From Clostridia bacterium (GTDB lineage: Bacteria > Bacillota > Clostridia > Peptostreptococcales > Caminicellaceae), in NCBI GenBank assembly GCA_022361035.1, contig JAKSBP010000265.1, positions 1-56,898 of the forward strand: 56,898 bases of DNA, read 5' to 3'. This document shows, one piece after another, positions 9,597 to 19,562 of this stretch. The stretch's first letter is position 1, and each line of letters starts with the position of its first letter. The position numbers and the translations under genes were made by a program. The notes under the pieces were generated by a model, which was given only the letters and a program-made list of their open reading frames with translations, did not search any database and was not told the DNA's origin.

Positions 9597-12500
9597 TTAA
9601 CTATCTATAACTGTTTTTTTACCTAAAGCCTTCTTCCTAATGAAAGCATTTAAGTCATCAAATATCGTATAGAGCACCGGTATAAAGACAAGGGTTAGTA
9701 AGGTAGAAAGAAGAAGTCCACCGATAACAACTGTAGCCATTGGTGCTTGGGTTTCTGCACCTTCACCTATTCCCAGTGCTAAAGGAAGTAAACCTAGGGC
9801 AGTAGTAAATGTAGTCATGAGTATAGGTCTTAGCCTTATTGGACCAGCATTGATAATAGCTTCCCTTCTATCCTCTCCATTTGCTCTACGGTTATTAATA
9901 TAGTCCACTAGAACGATAGCATTGTTTACTACTATACCTGCCAGCATAATGATTCCTATAAAGCTAGGTACACTCAAAGTCCTTCCAGTAACAAAGAGTC
10001 CGAATATCCCACCGGATAAAGCCAATGGAACTGAGAACATAATCGTAAATGGATGGATTAAAGACTCAAATTGTGATGCAATAACCATATAAACTAGTAT
10101 TATCGCAAGGAGTAGCGCCATAAGCAGATCTGTAAAGGATTCCTGCATATCCTCATTTTGTCCGCCAATATCATAGGTATATCCATCGGGCATAGGATAT
10201 TCAGCTAATATACCCTCAATATCCGTTGTAATACTTCCTAAATCTCTACCGGAAATCTGACTAGTAATACTAACAACTCTTTCTTGAGCATCCCTATTAA
10301 TAACAACAGGCCCTCTATCTATAGAAATATCTGCTATCTGATTTAAGGGTACATCAATTCCCATAGGAGATTTTATGGATGTCTGACCTAAATTAAAAAT
10401 ACTTTCCTTAAATATAGAATCACCCTTAATTGTTACATCGATTTCTTCTCCATCGAATTTATACTGGGTGGCAGTTTTACCAGAAATTGTTCCCTTTACC
10501 GAAGAAGCAATTTGTGATGCCGTTAATCCATACTGAGAGGCATTTTTCCTATTTATCTTAATTTGAACCTCTGGGATTCCATCACTTAAACTGTTTTCAA
10601 CTTCTCTTGTACCCTCTACCTTTTCAATACTTCTTTCCAAATCGTCTCCAATTGTTTTAAGAACCTCTAAATCATCGCCTTTTATATCGATGGATATAGG
10701 TGCACTACCACCGCCACCCATACCTCTTGACGAAGATTCTACTCCAATTTCTGCACCAGGAATATCCCTTACCATAGTCCTTACCTCATCGGCAATTTCG
10801 TCAGTGCTTCTTTTTCTATCACTCAAATCCTTAAGAACTACATTTATAGCGGAGGTATTAGAACCGGCACTATCCGAAAATCTTCTTCCTCCTGACCCAG
10901 TTCTAGAAAAAATCGTATCAACTTCCTCAATACTTTCAAGCATCTCTTCTATTTCTAATACTATTTCATGGGTATTATCAAGCTCTGATCCCTGAGGTAA
11001 AGAAACATTTACCATAAATTCTCCCTCATCAGTAGTAGGGAAAAACTCCATACCTACCATTCCTATGGACCCTATACTTACTATAAATACGATAAAAGCT
11101 ATGGCTACAGTAGATTTCCTATGGCCTAATGCCCATTTTAATATTCGCTTATATCTAGATTCTACCCTGGTAAATATCTTATCAAAAGAGCTATATATAA
11201 AGTCAAAGAACTTGAATATGCCGCCATGCTCTTTTCTCTGAATCCTATCGACCCTTAGAAATTTAGAACAAAGCATTGGTATAAGTGTTAGGGATACCAC
11301 CAATGAAGCACCAAGGGACATTGTTACAGTTAATGCAAATTCCCTAAATAGAATCGACGTAATTCCCTCTACAAATACCAGTGGAAGAAATACTGCAACA
11401 GTAGTAAGAGTAGAGGCTGTAACTGCCATTCCTACCTCCTTAGCACCTTTTACAGCAGCTTCCTTCTTTGAATAACCATCACTTCTATATCTATAGATAT
11501 TTTCCAATACAACTATGGCATTATCCACCAGCATACCTATCCCTAGGGCTAGACCCCCAAGAGTCATCATATTTAAGGTTATTCCATTAAAATATATTAG
11601 TATAAATGTGGCAATAACAGAGATTGGTATTGCAGTTCCAATAATAAAGGTAGTTCTCATATTCCTTAAAAAGAGATACAGAATTATTACAGCTAGGATA
11701 GCCCCTACTACTGCATTTCTAACAACGTTATTAATGGACTGTTTGATAAATTCTGCCTGGTCAATAACCACAGCTATCTCTAAATCAGGAAATTCTGCCT
11801 TAAGTTTTTCCACTTCTCTATTTACTACATCGGAAACCTGTACTGTATTAGTTCCTGATTGTTTCTGAATTGAAATATTTATACTGTTTCTACCATTGGT
11901 TTTAACTATAGACTCTATATCTTTATACTCCATATTAACATCTGCTATATCAAAGAGATAAACGATTCCACCGCCGGGAAGGGCTATTGGAAGGTTTCTT
12001 ATTTCTTCCAATGATTGAAATTCTGCCATTGTTCTAATTGTTAGTTCCTGTTTCCCCTTCCTTACTTCACCACCGGGTAAATTAAGATTTTCTGCCCTTA
12101 ATATTCCAGCTAGCTGGTCTATTGTAAGACCATACCCCTTTAGTTTTTCTTCATTAACAGTTACTTCAACCTGATTTTTATAACCTCCCGAAACATCAAC
12201 AGAGGCTACTCCTGGCAATCTTTCTAATCTAGGTTGAATTGTATCTTCCCCAATTGATTGAAGATCAGCTAAATCTCCACCATTATATAGGGCTAATTCA
12301 ATAATTGGAAATGCATTAGGGTCAATTTTAATAACCATAGGAGCATTAGCATCACTAGGTAAAATACCCTTTATCATGTCTACCTTTTCTCTCATATCTA
12401 ATGATGCAAAGTCCATATCCGTTCCATAGGAAAATTCAGCAATAACAAGGGAATTTCCCTCGGAGGATATGGAGCTTATATTTTTTATGTCATTTACTGT

Positions 12501-12716
12501 AGCAATAGCTCCTTCTATAGGCTTCGATATTAATTCTTCCATTTCCTGAGAGCTTACCCCACTATAGGTGGTATAAACAATTGCCACGGGTACTTCTATT
12601 TCTGGAAATAAGTCAGTTGGTAGCTGACTTAGAGATACCATACCTAAAATGATTACAATAAATGTAATCATAGCTATTGTAACTGGTCTTCTAACAGCTA
12701 GTTTTGATAAATTCAT
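9597..12716 (-). CDS. RND-family efflux transporter
   Basis: The 1039-residue protein has the RND plan: an N-terminal membrane helix, a large extracytoplasmic loop, helices 2-6 around residues 335-480, a second loop, and helices 7-12 from about residue 850. GIGMLVDNAIVVLEN on helix 4 matches the proton-relay region, with Asp-Asn where many pumps have Asp-Asp. GEFMVNVSLPQGS and the C-terminal GIVVNNAIVLVDYIN and RPILMTT are also typical. It likely exports drugs or amphiphiles by proton antiport. Its ATG shares one base with the stop codon of the upstream membrane-fusion gene, so translation is coupled. No TolC-like gene is present, as expected in a monoderm. Confidence 0.93.
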   Translation of the reverse strand: MNLSKLAVRRPVTIAMITFIVIILGMVSLSQLPTDLFPEIEVPVAIVYTTYSGVSSQEMEELISKPIEGAIATVNDIKNISSISSEGNSLVIAEFSYGTDMDFASLDMREKVDMIKGILPSDANAPMVIKIDPNAFPIIELALYNGGDLADLQSIGEDTIQPRLERLPGVASVDVSGGYKNQVEVTVNEEKLKGYGLTIDQLAGILRAENLNLPGGEVRKGKQELTIRTMAEFQSLEEIRNLPIALPGGGIVYLFDIADVNMEYKDIESIVKTNGRNSINISIQKQSGTNTVQVSDVVNREVEKLKAEFPDLEIAVVIDQAEFIKQSINNVVRNAVVGAILAVIILYLFLRNMRTTFIIGTAIPISVIATFILIYFNGITLNMMTLGGLALGIGMLVDNAIVVLENIYRYRSDGYSKKEAAVKGAKEVGMAVTASTLTTVAVFLPLVFVEGITSILFREFALTVTMSLGASLVVSLTLIPMLCSKFLRVDRIQRKEHGGIFKFFDFIYSSFDKIFTRVESRYKRILKWALGHRKSTVAIAFIVFIVSIGSIGMVGMEFFPTTDEGEFMVNVSLPQGSELDNTHEIVLEIEEMLESIEEVDTIFSRTGSGGRRFSDSAGSNTSAINVVLKDLSDRKRSTDEIADEVRTMVRDIPGAEIGVESSSRGMGGGGSAPISIDIKGDDLEVLKTIGDDLERSIEKVEGTREVENSLSDGIPEVQIKINRKNASQYGLTASQIASSVKGTISGKTATQYKFDGEEIDVTIKGDSIFKESIFNLGQTSIKSPMGIDVPLNQIADISIDRGPVVINRDAQERVVSITSQISGRDLGSITTDIEGILAEYPMPDGYTYDIGGQNEDMQESFTDLLMALLLAIILVYMVIASQFESLIHPFTIMFSVPLALSGGIFGLFVTGRTLSVPSFIGIIMLAGIVVNNAIVLVDYINNRRANGEDRREAIINAGPIRLRPILMTTFTTALGLLPLALGIGEGAETQAPMATVVIGGLLLSTLLTLVFIPVLYTIFDDLNAFIRKKALGKKTVIDS

Positions 12717-13855
12717 TATTCATCACCTCTAACTACCTTTACTATTGAGTCATTTTCAACATAATTCTGACCCTTTACTATTATATTTTCCCCTTCAGTT
12801 AGGCCCTCAACTATTTCTACATAAGTTCCCGTATCTAGACCAATTACTACTTCCTTTTCTAGGGCTTTATCATCCTCTACTACATATACCACCATTTTAC
12901 CATCTTTTTCTATAACTGATTCACTTTTTATTCCAATAATATCTTCCCTTGTCTCAGTATTTAATCTAATCTGTGCAAACATTCCGGGTTTAATGATATG
13001 GTCATCGTTTTCTATATAAATCCTAACAGAATAAAGCTGTGTTCGAGAATCGGCTGCTGGACTTAGTCTATCAATTTTTCCCGTAAAATCATCGTTATTA
13101 ATGGCTGGAAGCTCTAGAACTACTTCCTGTTCTAAGTATAAATCGTTTATAATATTTTCAGTAACGTTTATCTCCACATATACCCTATCCATATCTATAA
13201 TCGTCATTGCAGGCTGGGCACTAGAAGCCATTTCACCCTCTTCAATATTTACTTGGGAAATGATTCCTGATATAGGAGATTTAACCGAAGTATCCCGAAG
13301 GCTATCTAAGGCCTGATCGTATCCAACCTTAGCCTGTTCATACTGGGCTTTTACTGCATCTAAGGATGTACTTGAAGCAGCAAGTTGGGCTTGCTCATAT
13401 TGATTTTTTGAAACTGCTCCCTGTTCATAAAGCTCTTTAGTTCTCTCCAAGTTAACCCTTGCATTTTCAATACTTTCTTTAGTTCTTTCATAGTTTGCCT
13501 TAGCAAGGTCAACGGACTTCTTTGCCTGGCGAACTTGTTTTTGTATATCTTCCTTATTTAACGTAAAAAGAACTGAGCCCTCCTTTACCCTAGTCCCTAA
13601 GTGTCCATTGATATTGACAACCTTCCCAGGAACCTCCGGTAAAATTGTAACTTCTTTATGGGCATATACCTTTCCGCTAAAGGTTATCTCCTTTGATATG
13701 GTAGTTTTTTCAGTTGATTCAACAACTACTGGAATATAATTTTCTTCATTGTTAGCTTGTTCATCTAAGTTAACAGGTTCTTTTTCTCTACAACCAACCA
13801 CTAAAGTGACTATTAGTATCATTGCTAAAAATAGAACTACTATTTTCTTCTTCAT
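12716..13855 (-). CDS. RND efflux periplasmic-adaptor (membrane-fusion) lipoprotein
   Basis: The 379-residue protein starts with a lipoprotein signal peptide ending in the lipobox LVVGC (Cys near residue 22). A lipoyl-like half (EITFSGKVYAHKEVTILPEVPGKV), a coiled-coil hairpin (about 110-185), the second lipoyl half (KSPISGIISQVNIEEGE) and a beta-barrel region follow, as in AcrA/HlyD adaptors. It is first in the two-gene pump operon. GGAGGT precedes the ATG. Expression is probably set by the promoter and operator at 13915-13967. Confidence 0.93.
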   Translation of the reverse strand: MKKKIVVLFLAMILIVTLVVGCREKEPVNLDEQANNEENYIPVVVESTEKTTISKEITFSGKVYAHKEVTILPEVPGKVVNINGHLGTRVKEGSVLFTLNKEDIQKQVRQAKKSVDLAKANYERTKESIENARVNLERTKELYEQGAVSKNQYEQAQLAASSTSLDAVKAQYEQAKVGYDQALDSLRDTSVKSPISGIISQVNIEEGEMASSAQPAMTIIDMDRVYVEINVTENIINDLYLEQEVVLELPAINNDDFTGKIDRLSPAADSRTQLYSVRIYIENDDHIIKPGMFAQIRLNTETREDIIGIKSESVIEKDGKMVVYVVEDDKALEKEVVIGLDTGTYVEIVEGLTEGENIIVKGQNYVENDSIVKVVRGDE

Positions 13856-13914
13856 TGCCTTACCTCCAAATTATTATATTTAAAAATCATACTCCCAAGC
13901 CAGATGCAAAGTTA

Positions 13915-13932
13915 AGACTGACCAGTCAGTCT
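13915..13932. promoter_or_regulatory. TetR-type operator at the RND pump promoter
   Basis: AGACTGA and TCAGTCT are perfect 7-base arms around CCAG. The site begins 6 bases downstream of the minus-strand -10 box and so covers the start of transcription, a usual position for a TetR repressor site. Confidence 0.75.
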
Positions 13933-13938
13933 GATTAT

Positions 13939-13967
13939 ATTATAATCGCCACATATTTAAAAGTCAA
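13939..13967 (-). promoter_or_regulatory. Promoter of the RND pump operon
   Basis: Read on the minus strand, TTGACT (13967-13962) and TATAAT (13944-13939) are 17 bases apart, close to the sigma-A consensus. The pump adaptor starts 84 bases downstream. Confidence 0.82.
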
Positions 13968-14116
13968 ATATAAAACTAACAATTTTACCTATAAATTTCA
14001 TATATAGACAAGATTTATCAATAAAATATAACTATTATACTTTTGCAACTATAATATCTATAATTAAGTTTAGTTATATATAAACAAATTTAAATTTATT
14101 TATAGGAGGAAGAATA

Positions 14117-14695
14117 ATGTATAATAGTAAAGAAACTTATGCTTTAGTTTTTTCTGGAATAGGGATAATTATCAATATCGTCTTTGGAACTATTGTTTCA
14201 ATGATAAAGATACCCTTATTATTTCTAGACACCATTGGAACTATATTTATTGCGGCAGCTTTTGGGCCATTTTACGGAGCGATTACCGGCGGTCTTACAA
14301 ATATCCTCAAAGGAATCCTTACTAACCCTAAGGATATACCATTTGCCTTAGTAAATGTTATAGTTGGTCTAATAGTAGGTTATATTGTTAAAAGGTACAA
14401 GTTTAATTATAAGACAGCCCTTATAACTGGCTTAATCTTGTCTGTAGCTGCTCCTCTAATCGGTACTCCCATAGCTGTATGGATATACGGAGGTCTAACA
14501 GGGGGTGGAACCGATCTAATTTTTGCTTGGTTACTTCAGTCGGGACACAGAATCTTTTCCGCTGCATTTTGGCCAAGGGTTTATGGTAACTTTATTGATA
14601 AAATTGCAAGCTGCTTTTTTGTGGCATTTTTACTTAGGAGACTTCCATCTAATCTATTAAATAAGTTTGGTGAAAAAGATTATGAAAAGGAATAA
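14117..14695 (+). CDS. ECF transporter S component (CD3073-type)
   Basis: The 192-residue protein has about six membrane segments with small-residue-rich helices (AAAFGPFYGAITGGLTNILKG and PLIGTPIAVWIYGGLTGGG), typical of substrate-binding S components of energy-coupling-factor importers. No ATPase or T component is encoded nearby, so it would share a general ECF module. It overlaps the next gene, a TudS-like desulfidase, by 14 bases. From memory, this pairing exists in Clostridioides difficile (CD3073/CD3072), which would point to a sulfur-bearing substrate. The substrate itself is inference. An AGGAGG site precedes the ATG. Confidence 0.8.
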   Translation: MYNSKETYALVFSGIGIIINIVFGTIVSMIKIPLLFLDTIGTIFIAAAFGPFYGAITGGLTNILKGILTNPKDIPFALVNVIVGLIVGYIVKRYKFNYKTALITGLILSVAAPLIGTPIAVWIYGGLTGGGTDLIFAWLLQSGHRIFSAAFWPRVYGNFIDKIASCFFVAFLLRRLPSNLLNKFGEKDYEKE

Positions 14696-15173
14696 AAAAA
14701 TTATCTTATTATCTCACTGTATCCTAAATCAAAATAGTGTTGTAAAGCTTTTGGCAAGAGCTAAAGGAGCCTATAATATGGTTATAGAAAAAATAATCAG
14801 GAGCAATATAGGCATTATACAGCTTCCTTGTCCAGAGTTTTTATTTCTAGGTGAAAATAGACTACCTAAGACTAAAGAAGAGTATGATAATAGGGATTAT
14901 AGGATTTTATGTGAAAATCTAATAAGGAATATTCAAAAACAAATTATAGAATACATGAAAAATGGCTATAAGATTATTGGTATTATAGGTATAGAAGAAA
15001 GCCCCTCATGCGGTCTTGTTAAGAATCAGGGAATATTTATGGAAGTTTTACTTGCATCGCTAGATAATCTAAACATAAACATTCCTAAACTTGAAATACC
15101 AACTTCCTATCATGAAGAAAGGGCAAATGAATTTTTCCTTTCAAACCTTGATAAGTTTCTAAACATTAAATAG
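14682..15173 (+). CDS. TudS-related putative desulfidase (CD3072-type)
   Basis: The 163-residue protein has SHCILNQNS (residues ~11-19), QLPCPEF and EESPSCGLVKN. These supply three conserved cysteines of the DUF523/TudS superfamily, whose thiouracil desulfidases use them to hold an iron-sulfur cluster. It may remove sulfur from a thiolated compound taken up by the ECF component it overlaps. A longer frame begins at a TTG at 14667, but the ATG at 14682 has a plausible GGTG site and a normal overlap. Function is inferred from the family only. Confidence 0.72.
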   Translation: MKRNKKIILLSHCILNQNSVVKLLARAKGAYNMVIEKIIRSNIGIIQLPCPEFLFLGENRLPKTKEEYDNRDYRILCENLIRNIQKQIIEYMKNGYKIIGIIGIEESPSCGLVKNQGIFMEVLLASLDNLNINIPKLEIPTSYHEERANEFFLSNLDKFLNIK

Positions 15174-15268
15174 GTCCTCACTTATTAAATAATCCATTTA
15201 ATATATTATGTAATTGATTTATAATAAATAGAAAGGCTGTTAATGTTAAAAAATAATGGAGGGTAATT

Positions 15269-15811
15269 ATGAGTTTTTTAGACCTGTTAAAGCGGCGGGA
15301 AAGCATAAGAAATTATATTGATAAAGATGTTGAAAGGGCTAAAATTGAACGTTGCTTAGAAGCGGCAAGACTTTCTCCTTCCGCGTGTAATTCACAGCCA
15401 TGGAGGTTTATAATAGTAGATGAGCCAAAGCTCAAAAAAAATATAGCCGAGGCAACCTTCAATAATACTATTCCCTTTAATAATTTTACCCTATCTGCTC
15501 CCGCCTTTGTAGTTATAGTGGCAGAAGATAGACAATTAAGTTTAAAGTTTGGCGGCATGGATAAGGATATACCCTATTACCTTATTGATGTGGGGATAGC
15601 AGCAGAACATTTTTGCCTTCAGGCCGTTGAAGAAGGTCTTGGAACTTGTATGATAGGATGGTTCCAGGAAGAAAAAATAAAAGAAGCTTTAAAAGTTCCT
15701 AAAGAAGAGAGAATTGCTTTAGTAATATCAATAGGATATTATGAAAATAGTGGGCCAAGGAAAAAGATGAGGAAGGATATGGACAGTATCAGAAGCTACA
15801 ATAAGTACTAA
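15269..15811 (+). CDS. Nitroreductase-family protein
   Basis: The 180-residue protein has the FMN-binding pattern RRESIRNY (residues ~9-16), ARLSPSACNSQPWRF and the C-terminal VISIGYY, with GLGTCMIGW in between. Such enzymes reduce nitroaromatics, quinones or flavins with NAD(P)H. The natural substrate cannot be told from sequence. TGGAGGG precedes the ATG. The gene follows the desulfidase by 95 bases and may or may not be co-transcribed. Confidence 0.9.
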   Translation: MSFLDLLKRRESIRNYIDKDVERAKIERCLEAARLSPSACNSQPWRFIIVDEPKLKKNIAEATFNNTIPFNNFTLSAPAFVVIVAEDRQLSLKFGGMDKDIPYYLIDVGIAAEHFCLQAVEEGLGTCMIGWFQEEKIKEALKVPKEERIALVISIGYYENSGPRKKMRKDMDSIRSYNKY

Positions 15812-15840
15812 GCTAAGGAGCTAAATCCTTTGTCAGTGCT

Positions 15841-16009
15841 TATAGATGTGTGACTTACAAATTTAATAAACGAAAACAGCCTCTGAGGTTTCCTTCCCAG
15901 CGATTGTTATGAATCTGTTTTACCTCCTATTGTATAATTTATAGCATGAGCCTAAAGGATTCTCTGTGGCTGCTGTAGTAAGTTAACATTCTCCTATCAC
16001 TCATCTATA
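15841..16009. repeat. MITE-like element, family 2, copy A
   Basis: This 169-bp element shares most of its length with 33963-34140. Terminal inverted repeats are TATAGATGTGTGA on the left and TCACTCATCTATA on the right, one mismatch. It encodes no protein. Confidence 0.8.
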
Positions 16010-16095
16010 GTCATTACTTAGATTAGATATAAAGGTTTAGCATAAGAAATTTATTTTTAATTATTCAAGCATACATTTAAATAAGGAGATTATAT

Positions 16096-16545
16096 ATGAA
16101 AATTCTTGTGGATGCTGATGGCTGCCCAGTAAAAGGTATTATAGTAAGTCTAGCTAAAGAATATAAGCTTCCTGTAATAATGTTTACCGATACCAGCCAT
16201 GTAATTGATGATAATTATTCTGAGGTCGTAATTGTGGGAAAGGGCTACAATTCTGCGGATTTTGCCCTAATTAACCATGCAACCAAGGGCGATATTATAG
16301 TTACCCAAGACTATGGCGTTGCTACTATGGCTTTGTCCAAGGGTGCTTATGGAATAAATCAAAATGGTATTTTATATACAAATAAAAATATGGATAGATT
16401 ATTGTTTCAGAGGTATTTATCTCAAAAAGTAAGAAAGGCTGGAGGTAAAACTTCTAATCCTAAGAAAAGGAAAAAAGAAGATAACGAGAGATTTGAAAAG
16501 GGTCTAAGAGGTTTGATTAAAAATATAATAAAGGATCTATCTTAA
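16096..16545 (+). CDS. UPF0178 (YaiI/YqxD, DUF188) family protein
   Basis: The 149-residue protein opens with MKILVDADGCPVK and contains GADFALINHATKGDIIVTQDYG-like residues (NSADFAL, VTQDYG) and the lysine-rich TSNPKKRKKEDNERF near the end, all typical of YqxD/YaiI. The family has a PIN-like fold, but its biochemical role is not established. AAGGAG precedes the ATG, and a strong terminator follows the stop. Confidence 0.92.
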   Translation: MKILVDADGCPVKGIIVSLAKEYKLPVIMFTDTSHVIDDNYSEVVIVGKGYNSADFALINHATKGDIIVTQDYGVATMALSKGAYGINQNGILYTNKNMDRLLFQRYLSQKVRKAGGKTSNPKKRKKEDNERFEKGLRGLIKNIIKDLS

Positions 16546-16602
16546 AATGAACTTTGATAAAGGTCAAGGGCTAAGACTTTTATCAAAGTTCATTTCAGTT
16601 TT
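16545..16602 (+). terminator. Terminator after the UPF0178 gene
   Basis: ATGAACTTTGATAAA pairs perfectly with TTTATCAAAGTTCAT across a 16-base loop, followed by TTTCAGTTTT. Confidence 0.85.
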
Positions 16603-16790
16603 ACAGATTTTCAGGTTTTAATGTACCGAAAAAAGGCTTATGGAAACTAGGTCCAAAGCTATTTACATACTATCAGCAATCCATATAAATAAACAAGAGT
16701 AAAAATAAATCATATAGCTTAATCCATAGGGTTAACTCTTACATACATAAACTTTAACATTCCTTTTCTCTTCTTAAAGCTGTTTTTATT

Positions 16791-19562
16791 TTATACATTA
16801 AAACCTTCCCTTAACTTTAATGTAAACTCATTGACTCTTAATGGATGGCTATAATAATATCCTTGGACTTCATGACACTTTCTCCTTAGAAGGAAATCTT
16901 CCTGCTCCTTGGTTTCAACTCCCTCGGCATTTATCTTAAGATTTAGATTTTTACCTAGCTCAATGATGATATTAGCTATTGAACCATCATCTTTATTAGG
17001 TATATCTTTAATAAAGGAGCGGTCTATCTTCAATTTATCTACTGGCAAATCCCTAATATAGCTTAGTGATGAGTACCCAGTACCAAAATCATCTATGGAA
17101 ATTTTAATGCCTAGTTTTCTTAACTCATGGAGGATTTTAACCACATGTTTTGTATCGTTAATCAAAAGCCTTTCTGTAACTTCTAACTCTAAGAATTGTG
17201 GTAAAAGCTTTGTTTCTTCTAAAATATTTTTCATATTTTCAACAAAATTCTTTTGATTAAACTGGATGGGAGAAAGGTTTACGGATACAACTAGAGAATC
17301 ATATCCTTCATCATGCCACTTCTTATTTTGAGTACAGGCTGTTCTAATAATCCATTCCCCTAGCTCTAAAATTAAACTTGTATCCTCAGCTAAAGGTATA
17401 AAGCTACTTGGCATAACTTTTCCAAGAATAGAACTATTCCATCTAATGAGGGCCTCCATCCCTGTCAACTTTTTAGTATCCAGATTAAATTGAGGCTGAT
17501 AATATAATTCAAATTCATCATTTTCAATTCCATATCTAAGGGCAGTAATCATTTTATTTCTTTCTTGGGCACTTTTATTCATTTCTACATCATAAAATTG
17601 ATAACTCCCTTTAGATTTTTCCTTTGTATGTATCAAAGCCGATGAAGCAAACTCTAAAAGTTCTGATGGGATGATACTATCACTAGGATATAAACTTATT
17701 CCTATACTTGTAGTAATAAATATTTGTTTATTGAGAACATGGTATCCTAAACTTAGGGTTGTCATAATATTTTCTACCCTTGGGGCTACTTCCTCTACTG
17801 AACTTATGTTGTTATATAGAATTGCAAATTCATCGCCACTAATTCTCGCTACAATACCCCCATCCCCTATTATTGATTCTAAGCGGCTTGACACTATTTT
17901 AAGTACTTCACTGCCTCCCTTATGTCCAAGTACTTCATTAACCTTCCTAAAGTCATCTAATCCTATCATCATTATAGCTTTATAGGAACTATTACCCTCC
18001 GTATTTTCAATATGCTTTTCTAAGCTATTCAAAAATACATCTTCCTTGGGTAAATTCGTTAAAATATCATAGTTTTCTAAATATTTTATTTGTCTTTCCT
18101 TCTTCTCCCGCTCAGCTATTTCATTTTCGAGTATTCTATTTTGAATACTTAATTGTTGAAAGGCAGATTTTATCTTAATAATCATGTTCTTAATGGTTTT
18201 AGCAATCCTTCCGATTTCATCATTGGATTTTATATCTACATTAACATCATAATTTTCATTCATTACTTCAACTGTAATAAGTTCAAGTCTTCTAAGATTA
18301 GAAGTGACTTTTTTTATAATAAAACAAATAAATACACAGATAAGGAGAGTAAGTAGTACAAAAATAAAAAATTGTTTTAACATAATTACATTTCTACTAT
18401 GATCTATCTTATTTGTTGCACTATAATAGGAGTTAAACACCTCTTCCTTCGGAATTACGAAACCCAATGTCCAGGATTCTGTATGAAATCCTTTATTTTC
18501 ATCCCAAGTATTTAACCCCTTTAGATTTTTCTGAATAGTAATATATTTTTCTCCATGAATACTTATCTCATTTTTAACAATTTTATTTTCCTTTGGTAAT
18601 ATAATTCCTTGCACACCCTCACATGTACTCTCTTTTAAAAAACGACTTATTAAATTATATCCAGTTCCCGTTTCATCTTCAACTATGACATCTTTCCCAT
18701 CCTTTAAACCTAAAACCCTTGCCCCTTCATTGTTTATAGCAAAAACGTTACCATTTGATTGGGCAATATAAGCAAATCCAGTATGGGCTAATTTTATATT
18801 TTTCACATAACCAATAACTTCCTCTATTTTAGCATCTATACTAATTGCTCCTTTAAATTTAGTCCTATCCCTATTCCAAATTGGATGTCTAATAGTCATG
18901 ATAATATTACCTGTACCACAGTCTTGAGCAGGAGACTTTATAATTGCTAAAGATGCCAAGTCCTTAGAGTGCCTTATATTTTCTCCTATTTGCCTTTCCC
19001 AATCACCTACTAATCGAGGATTTAATGCCTTCCAATTAGGTTCATAGGGATGTCTTGGATAGGTTTCATCAAGGGGTGTTCCAACATCCTTCCATGGCGT
19101 AGCTCCCATAAATGACCCATTACTCTCCCCAGAAAAATAGATCCATAATTTATCATATCCATATTTGTAAAAATACGGAATATTGCTTATATCCTTTATT
19201 AAGGGCTTAAATATTAAAGGCTCGAATTCATCCTCATTGTCTATAACTTTTTGAAACATCTGAGCAAGCATATCTTGTTCATCCACAAACTTTTTAATTT
19301 TTGATTCTATTAGTTGAGAAGTAATGTTAATATAGTTATTTATATATTCATTATTTACAGAGCTTAAACCCCTCTTCATTTCCTCAGCAGCATCATCGGA
19401 AAAATCTTGAATACTATTATATGAAACTATTCCTGATATAAAAAGGCCTATAAATAGACTCAAAAAAGCAATTAATGTAATTTTACATTGATAATTGTTT
19501 AAAATCTTTGTTTTTATCTCTGTAAAGATATTTTTCTTATTGATTTTCTTCAATGACTCCAC
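16791..19562 (-). CDS. Membrane dCACHE-HAMP-GGDEF-EAL protein, probable c-di-GMP phosphodiesterase
   Basis: The 923-residue protein has a membrane segment near residues 30-50, a large extracytoplasmic dCACHE-like sensor (about 55-390), a second membrane segment (about 393-415), HAMP (about 416-470), GGDEF (about 495-655) and EAL (about 675-915). The GGDEF signature is SGDEF (575-579), so cyclase activity is doubtful. The EAL domain keeps EALIRW (703-708), DDFGTGYSSLSYIRDLPVDK and AEGVE, so it should hydrolyse c-di-GMP. Its ligand is unknown. It is a single gene with no co-directional neighbour close by. Confidence 0.92.
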   Translation of the reverse strand: MESLKKINKKNIFTEIKTKILNNYQCKITLIAFLSLFIGLFISGIVSYNSIQDFSDDAAEEMKRGLSSVNNEYINNYINITSQLIESKIKKFVDEQDMLAQMFQKVIDNEDEFEPLIFKPLIKDISNIPYFYKYGYDKLWIYFSGESNGSFMGATPWKDVGTPLDETYPRHPYEPNWKALNPRLVGDWERQIGENIRHSKDLASLAIIKSPAQDCGTGNIIMTIRHPIWNRDRTKFKGAISIDAKIEEVIGYVKNIKLAHTGFAYIAQSNGNVFAINNEGARVLGLKDGKDVIVEDETGTGYNLISRFLKESTCEGVQGIILPKENKIVKNEISIHGEKYITIQKNLKGLNTWDENKGFHTESWTLGFVIPKEEVFNSYYSATNKIDHSRNVIMLKQFFIFVLLTLLICVFICFIIKKVTSNLRRLELITVEVMNENYDVNVDIKSNDEIGRIAKTIKNMIIKIKSAFQQLSIQNRILENEIAEREKKERQIKYLENYDILTNLPKEDVFLNSLEKHIENTEGNSSYKAIMMIGLDDFRKVNEVLGHKGGSEVLKIVSSRLESIIGDGGIVARISGDEFAILYNNISSVEEVAPRVENIMTTLSLGYHVLNKQIFITTSIGISLYPSDSIIPSELLEFASSALIHTKEKSKGSYQFYDVEMNKSAQERNKMITALRYGIENDEFELYYQPQFNLDTKKLTGMEALIRWNSSILGKVMPSSFIPLAEDTSLILELGEWIIRTACTQNKKWHDEGYDSLVVSVNLSPIQFNQKNFVENMKNILEETKLLPQFLELEVTERLLINDTKHVVKILHELRKLGIKISIDDFGTGYSSLSYIRDLPVDKLKIDRSFIKDIPNKDDGSIANIIIELGKNLNLKINAEGVETKEQEDFLLRRKCHEVQGYYYSHPLRVNEFTLKLREGFNV

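Noticed and set aside
15841..16009. The conserved 169-bp block was considered as a riboswitch.
   Set aside because: It matches no riboswitch consensus I know, has inverted ends, and its copies do not precede related genes.
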